Source of the DNA: Micromonospora parva
GTDB taxonomy: Bacteria; Actinomycetota; Actinomycetes; Mycobacteriales; Micromonosporaceae
NCBI RefSeq assembly: GCF_000718515.1
Contig: NZ_JNZS01000014.1
Span: 88,721 to 152,720, forward strand
DNA length: 64,000 bases
Direction of reading: 5' to 3'
The notes beneath the pieces were generated by a model. That model saw only the letters and a program-made list of their open reading frames with translations, was not told the DNA's origin and made no database searches. Numbering within the stretch: the stretch's first letter is position 1; each line of letters begins with the position of its first letter. The position numbers were made by a program, and so were the translations under genes. Positions 57,880 through 64,000 of this stretch are shown here, piece by piece.

Positions 57880-59003
57880 CCGTCCTGCTCGCCCTGCTGA
57901 TCGCCGTCGCCGCGTTGACCGGACACACCTGGCTCAACGCCGCCCGCTGGCTGCGCCGGCCCACCGACCGGCCGGACGCCGTCGACGAGCCGGTGGCCGT
58001 GCTGCTGCCGCTGCGCGACGAGGCCACCCGGGTCACACCCTGCCTGCGCGCCCTGCTCGCCCAACGCGGCGTACCCGGGCTGCGCATCGTGGTCCTCGAC
58101 GACGGGTCCACCGATGGCACCGCCGACGTGGTCCGCGCGGTGGTCGGCGACGACCCCCGGGTCACGCTGCTCAGCGGCGTCGCCCCGCCGCCGGGCTGGC
58201 TGGGCAAGCCGCACGCCTGCTGGCAGCTGGCCACCCGGGCCGACCCGGACGCCACCGCGCTGGTCTTCGTCGACGCCGACGTGGTGCTCGCCCCGCACGC
58301 CGTGGCCGCGGCCGTCACCGAGTTGCGCGCCGCCCGGGTGACGTTGCTGTCGCCGTACCCCCGGATCGTGGTGGCGACGGCGGCCGACCGGTTGGTGCAG
58401 CCGCTGTTGCAGTGGCTCTGGCTCACCTTCCTGCCGCTGCGCGCGATGGAACGCTCACCGCGGCCGTCGCTGGCCGCGGCGGGCGGGCAGTTCCTGGTGG
58501 TGGACCGGGCCGGCTACACCGCCGCCGGCGGGCACGCCGCGGTCGCCGACCGGATCCTGGAGGACGTCGAGCTGGCCCGGGCGGTCAAGCGGGCCGGCGG
58601 GCGGATCGCCCTGGCCGACGGCTCCCGGCTGGCCACCTGCCGGATGTACGACGACTGGCCGCAACTGCGCGACGGGTACTCGAAGTCGCTCTGGGCGTCG
58701 TTCGGGCACCCGGGCGCGGCGGCGGCCGTGGTGGCGGCGCTGCTGCTGCTCTACACCGCCCCGCCACTGGTGGCGCTGGCTGGCGTGGTGGCCGGCGCGC
58801 CCGGGGTGGCCGCCGTGGGCCTGGCCGGCTACCTGCTCGGGGTGGCCGGGCGGGTGCTCACCGCCCGCGCGACAGGTGGCCGATGGTGGCCCGACGCGCT
58901 CGCACACCCCGTGTCGGTCGTGGTCCTCGGTTGGCTGACAGTGCGGTCGTACCATCTGCGAAAGCGACGCCGCCTGACCTGGCGGGGTCGCCCGGTCAGC
59001 TAG
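57876..59003 (+). CDS. GT2 glycosyltransferase, CruG-like
   Basis: A 375 aa membrane-anchored family 2 glycosyltransferase. The N-terminal segment (LLALLIAVAALTGHTWLNAA) is hydrophobic; IVVLDDGSTDGTADVVRAVV holds the nucleotide-binding Asp, ALVFVDADVVLAPHAVAAAV the DxD-like site, ILEDVELARAVKRAGG the catalytic-base region, and the WPQLRDGYSKSLW segment is QxxRW-like. Two or three C-terminal membrane segments follow. Pairing with CruF suggests glycosylation of the new carotenoid hydroxyl, as CruG does. Sugar donor unknown. A TAG stop precedes the next gene by 11 nt. Confidence 0.82.
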   Translation: MTVLLALLIAVAALTGHTWLNAARWLRRPTDRPDAVDEPVAVLLPLRDEATRVTPCLRALLAQRGVPGLRIVVLDDGSTDGTADVVRAVVGDDPRVTLLSGVAPPPGWLGKPHACWQLATRADPDATALVFVDADVVLAPHAVAAAVTELRAARVTLLSPYPRIVVATAADRLVQPLLQWLWLTFLPLRAMERSPRPSLAAAGGQFLVVDRAGYTAAGGHAAVADRILEDVELARAVKRAGGRIALADGSRLATCRMYDDWPQLRDGYSKSLWASFGHPGAAAAVVAALLLLYTAPPLVALAGVVAGAPGVAAVGLAGYLLGVAGRVLTARATGGRWWPDALAHPVSVVVLGWLTVRSYHLRKRRRLTWRGRPVS

Positions 59004-59014
59004 GAGGACGCGGT

Positions 59015-60502
59015 ATGGCGCGGATCGTGGTCGTCGGCGCCGGGGTGGGTGGCCTCGCCACCGCCGCCCGGCTGGCCGCCACCGGGCACCAGGTGACCGT
59101 CTTCGAGCGGGCCGACACGGTCGGCGGCAAGCTCGGCCGGTACGCGCACGACACACCGGCCGGGTCGTTCCACTTCGACACCGGGCCGAGCCTGCTCACC
59201 CTGCCCGAGGTCTTCCACGACCTGTTCGAGGCGACCGGGGCGAAGCTCGACGAGTACCTGGACCTGGTCGGCCTGGACCCGATCGTCCGGCACGTCTTCC
59301 CCGGCGGCGGCCCGGCACTGGACTCGTGCGCCGACCCGGTGGAGTTCGCCAGCCGGATCGGCGCCGCCTTCGGCGACCGGGCGGCGGCCGACTGGCAGCG
59401 GTTGTGGCGTCGGGCCGCTCGGGTGTGGAACGCCTCCTCGCGGGACATCCTGCGCCGTACCGTCGACTCCCCCCGCGACCTCGCGTCGCTGGCCTGGCGC
59501 GTCGGCGACCTGGCCGCCATCGCCCCGGGCCGCACCCTGCGCGGCCTGGGCCGCCGGCACCTGTCCGACCCGCGGCTGCGGATGATGCTGGACCGGTACG
59601 CCACCTACACCGGCGCCGACCCACGTCGGGCACCCGCGGCGCTGGTCGCGGTCCCCTACGCCGAGTTGGCCTTCGGTGGCTGGTACCTGCGCGGCGGGCT
59701 GGGCACGCTCGCCGACGCGCTGCTGACCCGTTGCCTGGACCTCGGCGTGGTCGTGCAGACCGACGCCACTGTCACCCGGATCGACGCCACCGGCGGCCGG
59801 GTGCACGGGGTACGCCTCGCCGGAGTCGCCGCCCCGGTGCCCGCCGACGTGGTGGTGGCCAACGTGGACGCGATCACCGTCTACCGTGACCTGCTGCCGC
59901 ACCCGGGTCGGCTGGCCGCGCTGACCGACCGCAGCCTCGCCGGTTTCGTGCTGCTGCTCGGCGTCTCCGGCAGCACCGGGCTGGCCCACCACAACGTCTT
60001 CTTCCCCGACGACTACGACGCCGAGTTCGACGCGGTCTTCGGTGACCCCGGGCGCGGGGTGCGGGCCCGGCCGGCGGCCGACCCGACGGTGTTCGTCACG
60101 GTGGCCGACGACCCGATGGTCCGCCCCGCCGGACACGAGGCGTGGTTCGTGCTGGTCAACGCCGCTCGGCAGGGCACCGCGGCGGGAGCTGTCGACTGGC
60201 GACGTCCGGGGCTGGCCGACGCGTACGCCGACCGGATCCTGGACGTGCTGGCGCGGCGCGGTGTGGACGTCCGCGACCGGTTGCTGTTCCGTGAGATCCG
60301 TACCCCCGCCGACCTGGACGTGGCGACCGGCGCGCCAGGTGGCTCGATCTACGGCACCGCCGGCGGGCTGCTCCGCCCGGCCAACCGGGGCCCGGCGAAC
60401 GGGCTGTGGCTGGTGGGTGGCTCCACCCACCCGGGCGGCGGGTTGCCGATGGTGACCCTCTCCGCGCAGATCGTCGCCGACGAGATCGGCCCCGCCTGGT
60501 AG
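59015..60502 (+). CDS. Carotenoid desaturase, CrtI/CrtD family
   Basis: A 495 aa FAD enzyme. The N-terminal dinucleotide site is IVVVGAGVGGLATAARLAAT, followed by VTVFERADTVGGKLGRYAHD, FDTGPSLLTLPEVFHDLF and RYATYTGADPRRAPAAL. The C-terminus LWLVGGSTHPGGGLPMVTLS, with AQIVADEIG after it, resembles CrtD-type 3,4-desaturases or related isomerase/desaturases more than standard phytoene desaturase. ATG at 59015 has AGGAGGACG upstream. With the CruF- and CruG-like genes it forms the familiar desaturase-hydratase-glycosyltransferase trio. Its stop abuts the convergent phosphatidyltransferase gene. Confidence 0.88.
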   Translation: MARIVVVGAGVGGLATAARLAATGHQVTVFERADTVGGKLGRYAHDTPAGSFHFDTGPSLLTLPEVFHDLFEATGAKLDEYLDLVGLDPIVRHVFPGGGPALDSCADPVEFASRIGAAFGDRAAADWQRLWRRAARVWNASSRDILRRTVDSPRDLASLAWRVGDLAAIAPGRTLRGLGRRHLSDPRLRMMLDRYATYTGADPRRAPAALVAVPYAELAFGGWYLRGGLGTLADALLTRCLDLGVVVQTDATVTRIDATGGRVHGVRLAGVAAPVPADVVVANVDAITVYRDLLPHPGRLAALTDRSLAGFVLLLGVSGSTGLAHHNVFFPDDYDAEFDAVFGDPGRGVRARPAADPTVFVTVADDPMVRPAGHEAWFVLVNAARQGTAAGAVDWRRPGLADAYADRILDVLARRGVDVRDRLLFREIRTPADLDVATGAPGGSIYGTAGGLLRPANRGPANGLWLVGGSTHPGGGLPMVTLSAQIVADEIGPAW

Positions 60503-61192
60503 TCAATCGGCGTCGAGCAGGGCGCGCCGGATGCTGGAGAGCAGTTGCCCCAGGCCGAACCCGGCCAGCAGCACCCAGACCGCTGTCGCCATGGTGATGG
60601 TGCCGGCGGCCAGGTCCGGCTCGATCAGCCCGGCCAACCCGGCGACCAGCAAGCCGGCCAGCGCCACCGAGACCCGGGTGGGGCGTTCGCCCACTGTCAC
60701 CGCACCGATCTCCCGCATACCGGCGGCGACCGCCCGCGCCCGGACGTACTCGTGCAGCCAGGACAGCGCGCCGCCCGCGACGACCAGCCCACCTGGTGCG
60801 CCCACCAGCCAGAACGCCAGCAGCCACGCCACCTCACCGAGCCGGTCGGCGACCGAGTCGTAGACGTAGCCCAGCCGGGTGGTGCGGCCGGTGGCGACCG
60901 CCACCGCACCGTCCACGCTGTCCGCCACGGCGGCGAGCAGCACGAACAGCGCACCGAGGAACGGCCCGTCCCCCGGCCGGCTCACCAGCAACGGTACGCA
61001 GAAGCAGAGCAGCACCCCGGCCACGGTGACCGCGGTGGGGCTGACCCGCAGTCGGCCCAGCACATATCCGACGTGGTACGCGAATCGCAGCCAGGCACGC
61101 ACCACCGGCGCCGCGACCCGAGGGTCGAACCCGCCGTGCAGCCGCGCCCACGCCGTGGCGTACTGATCCCAGTTCAGCTGTGTGCCCACCAC
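60503..61192 (-). CDS. CDP-alcohol phosphatidyltransferase family protein
   Basis: A 229 aa membrane protein with about six hydrophobic segments. The signature DG(x)2A(x)n G(x)3D(x)3D appears as ADSVDGAVAVATGRTTRLGY with VYDSVADRLGE, carrying the metal-binding aspartates; the usual AR after the Ala is replaced by AVA. These enzymes exchange CMP of a CDP-lipid for an alcohol or phospho-alcohol. The acceptor is unknown. It has 45 hydrophilic N-terminal residues. The start codon is GTG at 61192, with another GTG next to it. It converges with the desaturase gene with no spacer. Confidence 0.83.
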   Translation of the reverse strand: MVGTQLNWDQYATAWARLHGGFDPRVAAPVVRAWLRFAYHVGYVLGRLRVSPTAVTVAGVLLCFCVPLLVSRPGDGPFLGALFVLLAAVADSVDGAVAVATGRTTRLGYVYDSVADRLGEVAWLLAFWLVGAPGGLVVAGGALSWLHEYVRARAVAAGMREIGAVTVGERPTRVSVALAGLLVAGLAGLIEPDLAAGTITMATAVWVLLAGFGLGQLLSSIRRALLDAD

Positions 61193-61236
61193 GGATCAAC
61201 CGTCGCGCCGGGCAACAGGTGTCGCAGGCGCAGTGT

Positions 61237-62154
61237 TCACACGCGCGCGCCGGCTTTCAGGTTCTGCCAGACCTCACGGGTCGCCGTGGACCGGTTGAGG
61301 GTGATGAAGTGGATTCCCGGCACGCCCTCGTCCAGCAGTCGGCGGCACATCTCGCTGGCCTGCTCGATGCCGAGCCGGCGGACGGCGTCCGGGTCGTCGG
61401 CGACGCGCTCGAAGCGGGCCGCCAACGCCGGCGGGAACGGCGCACCGGACAGCTGCACGGACCGTTCGATGGTGCCGATCTGGGTCACCGGCATCACCCC
61501 GGCCAGGATCGGGGTGTCACAGCCGGCGGCGGCCACCCGGTCGCGTAACCGCAGGTAGTCGTCGGCGTCGAAGAACATCTGGGTGATCGCGAACTCCGCG
61601 CCGGCCCGACACTTGCGGACGAACTGGGCGGTGTCGCTGGCCACGTCGGGCGAGCGCGGGTGCTTGTACGGGAAGGCCGCCACGCCGACGCTGAAGTCAC
61701 CGGCGTCACGCACCAACCGGACCAGGTCCTCGGCGTAGTCCACCCCCTCGGGGTGGCGGATCCACTCGCCGCTCGGGTTACCCGGAGGGTCGCCCCGAAC
61801 GGCCAGCACGTTGCGCACCCCCACCCCGGCGAGCCGGCCGACCACGTGCCGCAGCTCGGCGACCGAGTGGTTGACCGCGGTCAGGTGGGCCATCGGCAGC
61901 AGGGTGGTCTCGGTGGCGATCCGCTCGGTCACCGCCACGGTGGTGTCCCGGGTCGAGCCGCCCGCGCCATACGTGATCGACACGAACGACGGGCGCAGCG
62001 ACTCCAGCTCGCGGATGGCCTGCCAGAGCAGCAGCTCCCCCGCCTCGGTCTTGGGCGGGAAGAACTCGAACGAGAAGGTCGGCTGGTGCTCACGGATGAG
62101 CTCCCCGATCGCCGGCTGCGGATTGGGGAGTGTCGAGGGAAGACCGAGCGCCAC
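61237..62154 (-). CDS. metF: Methylenetetrahydrofolate reductase
   Basis: A 305 aa FAD-dependent TIM-barrel enzyme that reduces 5,10-methylene-THF to 5-methyl-THF for methionine synthesis. It begins with a short tail, then FSFEFFPPKTEAGELLLWQA with the catalytic Glu, VSITYGAGGSTRDTTVAVTE, HLTAVNHSVAELRHVVGRLA, VLAVRGDPPGNPSGEW and FAITQMFFDADDYLRLRD, all family blocks. GTG at 62154 is preceded by TAGAGT and 6 nt, so the message is likely leaderless. No B12 or SAM riboswitch is seen. Confidence 0.96.
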   Translation of the reverse strand: MALGLPSTLPNPQPAIGELIREHQPTFSFEFFPPKTEAGELLLWQAIRELESLRPSFVSITYGAGGSTRDTTVAVTERIATETTLLPMAHLTAVNHSVAELRHVVGRLAGVGVRNVLAVRGDPPGNPSGEWIRHPEGVDYAEDLVRLVRDAGDFSVGVAAFPYKHPRSPDVASDTAQFVRKCRAGAEFAITQMFFDADDYLRLRDRVAAAGCDTPILAGVMPVTQIGTIERSVQLSGAPFPPALAARFERVADDPDAVRRLGIEQASEMCRRLLDEGVPGIHFITLNRSTATREVWQNLKAGARV

Positions 62155-62462
62155 GCTCCGACTCTAGCGGTCGGCGCCAACAGGACCCAGGCCCTTCCCA
62201 TCCAGCGGCCGACGCCGCCCGGTCCGCCCGACCCGGTGGCCGGTGTCGGTCGGGCGCTCACCTGGTTGGCGAGGTCGCCTGATCCGCGCCGAGCCGGCGG
62301 GCGGAAAGGCGTCGTACCTCCGGGGTAGAAATTGGCGGTGCGGGAGGGGCGGCGGGGGTGGCCCCGGGGTCCCGTGCGGGGGTCAGCAACCGAGCGATGA
62401 CGCCGGTCCCGTCCGGTCGGGCGGGTCGGGCGCCACCGCACCGACTCCCGCCAGGAGGACCC
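62155..62462. other. Divergent spacer between metF and the XRE gene
   Basis: About 308 bp. It holds the probable leaderless metF promoter at 62161-62166 and the AGGAGGACCC ribosome site just before the XRE ATG. The rest is GC-rich with no gene or known riboswitch that I can recognise. Confidence 0.55.
62161..62166 (-). promoter_or_regulatory. Putative -10 of a leaderless metF promoter
   Basis: TAGAGT on the minus strand, then 6 nt, then GTG at 62154. Supports the chosen start. Confidence 0.5.
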
Positions 62463-62861
62463 ATGATCCCGCCCGCCTCGCCGCGCTGCACGCAGCTCGG
62501 GCCGCTGCTGGCCCGGTGCCGACTGGCCCGGGGCTGGAGCCAGCAGCGAGCCGCCGCCGAGTTGTGCGCCGCCGCCGGGGTGCCGACGCTGAGTCGGCAC
62601 GAGATCTCCCGGTGGGAGCGCCAGCGTCGCGTGCCGGGCGGGTTCTGGCTGGGCTGGCTCGCCGTCGTCCTGGACGTGCCGCTGGTGACGCTCGCCGAGG
62701 CCGCCGCTGCCACCCGCCGGGCCGGCTCGACGCGGGCCACCGGGCCGGGACGCGCCACCGGGCCGGGACGCGCCACGCCGCGCGGCGTACGACCGGCTGG
62801 GCGAACGGGTCCCGGCCGCACCACGCGTGGCGGTGGAGCACGAACGATGACGACCGGCTAG
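62463..62861 (+). CDS. XRE-type helix-turn-helix protein
   Basis: A 132 aa protein. Residues about 10-75 form an HTH_XRE-type DNA-binding domain: LGPLLARCRLARGWSQQRAA, then LSRHEISRWERQRRVPGGFW and LAVVLDVPLVTLAEAA. The remaining about 45 residues are Arg/Gly/Thr/Pro-rich low complexity, including a duplicated RATGPG block, and look disordered. The ATG follows AGGAGGACCC. It lies immediately upstream of the prenyl diphosphate synthase gene, whose likely promoter overlaps its 3' end. A regulatory link to that gene is possible but not shown. Confidence 0.75.
   Translation: MIPPASPRCTQLGPLLARCRLARGWSQQRAAAELCAAAGVPTLSRHEISRWERQRRVPGGFWLGWLAVVLDVPLVTLAEAAAATRRAGSTRATGPGRATGPGRATPRGVRPAGRTGPGRTTRGGGARTMTTG
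62736..62771 (+). repeat. 18 bp tandem duplication in the XRE gene tail
   Basis: Two identical 18 bp units (GCCACCGGGCCGGGACGC at 62736-62753 and 62754-62771), with the start of a third, coding ATGPGR-like peptides. An in-frame expansion of the low-complexity tail. Confidence 0.8.
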
Positions 62862-62864
62862 CGT
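62859..62864 (+). promoter_or_regulatory. Putative -10 of a leaderless prenyl synthase promoter
   Basis: TAGCGT, then 6 nt, then GTG at 62871. The hexamer overlaps the TAG stop of the XRE gene. Confidence 0.4.
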
Positions 62865-62870
62865 CGGGGC

Positions 62871-63953
62871 GTGACCCACGCTGCTCCCGTCTCCCCCGTC
62901 GACCGCAACGGCCTGCGGGAGCGGGTCGACAAGGCTCTCACCGAGTTCCTGGCCGGCCAACGTGTCCGGCTCGCCGCCGTGGACGACGCGCTGATTCCGG
63001 TGGCCGAGGCGATCGAGGCGTTCGTGCTCGGTGGCGGCAAGCGGCTGCGTCCGGCATTCGCGTACTGGGGGTTCCGGGGTGCCGGCGGGGTGGACAGCGA
63101 CCAGGTGATCACCGCCCTGGCCGCACTGGAGTTCGTCCAGGCCAGCGCCCTGATTCACGACGACCTGATGGACCGTTCCGACACCCGTCGCGGCGAGCCC
63201 GCGGTCCACCGGAGGTTCGCCACCCGGCACCGGGAGGCCGGCTGGGGCGGCGACCCGGACGGTTTCGGCGACGCCGCGGCCATCCTGCTCGGTGACCTCT
63301 GCCTGGTCTGGTCCGATGAGCTGCTGCACTCCGCGGGTCTGGACCTGTGGGCGTTGGCCCGGGCCCGGCCGGTCTTCGACGAGATGCGCACCGAGGTCAC
63401 CGTCGGGCAGTATCTCGACGTGCTGACGCAGGTCACCGGGGACACCTCGGTGCAACGGGCCAGCAAGGTCGCCCGGTTCAAGTCCGCGAAGTACACCGTC
63501 GAACGTCCGATGCTGCTCGGGGCCGCACTGGCCGACGCGCCGCAGGACGTGCGGGCGGCCTACTCGGCGTACGGGCTGCCGTTGGGTGAGGCGTTTCAGC
63601 TCCGCGACGACGTGCTGGGGGTTTTCGGTGACCCGGCGCTGACCGGCAAGCCGGCCGGCGACGATCTGCGCGAGGGCAAGCGCACCTATCTGGTGGCGGC
63701 GGCGGTGGAGGCCACCGACGACGCGGGCCGCGAGTTGCTGCTCGGCCGGCTCGGCGACCAGGAGCTGGACGAGCAGGGGGTGACCCTGCTCCGCGAGGTG
63801 ATCTCGGGGAGCGGGGCGCTGGCCCGCACCGAACAGCGGATCACCACACTCACCGACGCCGCCCTGACCGCGCTGACCGCCGTCGACCTCGACACCGAGG
63901 CCCGCCAGGCCCTGGTCGACCTGGCCATAGCCGCAACCCGCCGCACCGACTAA
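62871..63953 (+). CDS. Geranylgeranyl-diphosphate-type polyprenyl synthase
   Basis: A 360 aa all-trans isoprenyl diphosphate synthase. The first aspartate-rich motif is SALIHDDLMDRSDTRRGEPA and the second GEAFQLRDDVLGVFGDPA, followed by GKPAGDDLREGKRTYLV; GGGKRLRPAFAYWGF is the IPP-binding region. Length and motifs match actinobacterial GGPP synthases (IdsA/CrtE-like). Chain length cannot be fixed from sequence. It may supply C20 precursor for carotenoids or chain extension for quinones. No phytoene synthase gene is in the window. GTG at 62871 fits a leaderless arrangement 9 nt after the XRE stop. Confidence 0.9.
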   Translation: MTHAAPVSPVDRNGLRERVDKALTEFLAGQRVRLAAVDDALIPVAEAIEAFVLGGGKRLRPAFAYWGFRGAGGVDSDQVITALAALEFVQASALIHDDLMDRSDTRRGEPAVHRRFATRHREAGWGGDPDGFGDAAAILLGDLCLVWSDELLHSAGLDLWALARARPVFDEMRTEVTVGQYLDVLTQVTGDTSVQRASKVARFKSAKYTVERPMLLGAALADAPQDVRAAYSAYGLPLGEAFQLRDDVLGVFGDPALTGKPAGDDLREGKRTYLVAAAVEATDDAGRELLLGRLGDQELDEQGVTLLREVISGSGALARTEQRITTLTDAALTALTAVDLDTEARQALVDLAIAATRRTD

Positions 63954-63954
63954 C

Positions 63955-63996
63955 CCCCTGCCCCACCCCCACCTGCCCCTGCCCCACCCCCACCTG
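63955..63996. repeat. 21 bp C-rich tandem duplication at the right edge
   Basis: Two identical units CCCCTGCCCCACCCCCACCTG (split here as CCCCTGCCCCA and CCCCCACCTG), directly after the prenyl synthase TAA, continuing with CCCC at the window end. More copies may follow outside the window. Confidence 0.8.
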
Positions 63997-64000
63997 CCCC

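Noticed and set aside
62155..62462. Cobalamin or SAM riboswitch ahead of metF.
   Set aside because: The promoter appears to start at the metF GTG, leaving no room for a leader, and no conserved riboswitch box is visible.

Overview
The window is GC-rich, compact actinobacterial chromosome. It resembles Micromonospora or a close relative in the Micromonosporaceae. Supporting signs are a dual-role PriA in place of HisA/TrpF, a DivIVA/SepF/FtsZ division cluster, MurT-GatD, the SAV_6107/ImuA'/ImuB/DnaE2 mutagenesis operon, many GTG starts with 1-4 bp stop/start overlaps, and likely leaderless promoters. I see no tRNA, rRNA, CRISPR array, insertion sequence, prophage or plasmid signature. Most of the window is core chromosome.

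Layout. (1) 1-5021, minus strand: histidine operon hisD-hisC-hisB-(56 aa membrane protein)-hisH-(107 aa membrane protein)-priA-RidA family gene, which runs off the left edge. (2) 5128-11558: a LON-domain protein, then a minus-strand run of DksA-like protein, lspA, rluD-type synthase, a proline-rich membrane protein, a ParA-like ATPase with 21 hexapeptide repeats, and a DUF2567-like protein. (3) 11786-14368: CPA1-type antiporter, a DUF167 protein and a small membrane protein. (4) 14449-32616, minus strand: the dcw cell wall and division cluster, read from mraZ to wag31: mraZ, rsmH, ftsL, ftsI, murE, murF, mraY, ftsW, murG, murC, ftsQ, ftsZ, yggS, sepF, yggT, wag31. No murD lies between mraY and ftsW. 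(5) 32957-35608, plus strand: murT, gatD (lipid II amidation) and a VTT-domain membrane protein, divergent from mraZ. (6) leuS (minus) with a leucine leader peptide and intrinsic terminator, then moxR-DUF58-transglutaminase (plus). (7) 44162-55140, minus strand: DUF3040, dinB, a phosphodiesterase, a methyltransferase, a 58 aa protein and dnaE2-imuB-imuA'-SAV_6107, headed by two LexA-type boxes. (8) 55201-60502, plus strand: a YbaK-type deacylase, then a carotenoid-tailoring set (CrtA-like oxygenase, GNAT, CruF-like hydratase, GT2 glycosyltransferase, CrtI/CrtD-like desaturase). (9) CDP-alcohol phosphatidyltransferase and metF (minus), then an XRE regulator and a geranylgeranyl-diphosphate-type synthase (plus).

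How the genes work together. The dcw block and the adjacent murT-gatD make lipid II, amidate it and build the septum; Wag31, SepF and FtsZ organise it. The dnaE2 block is an SOS-inducible translesion mutasome, with dinB as a second Y-family polymerase nearby. The carotenoid genes look like end-group tailoring of an acyclic or monocyclic carotenoid, and a prenyl diphosphate synthase 2.4 kb away could supply precursor. Non-coding points of interest are the leuS attenuator, MraZ boxes over the mraZ promoter, paired LexA boxes, two copies of a 70 bp palindrome-ended repeat, several perfect 14-17 bp hairpins between genes, and a recurrent TANNNT plus 6-8 nt start-codon arrangement.
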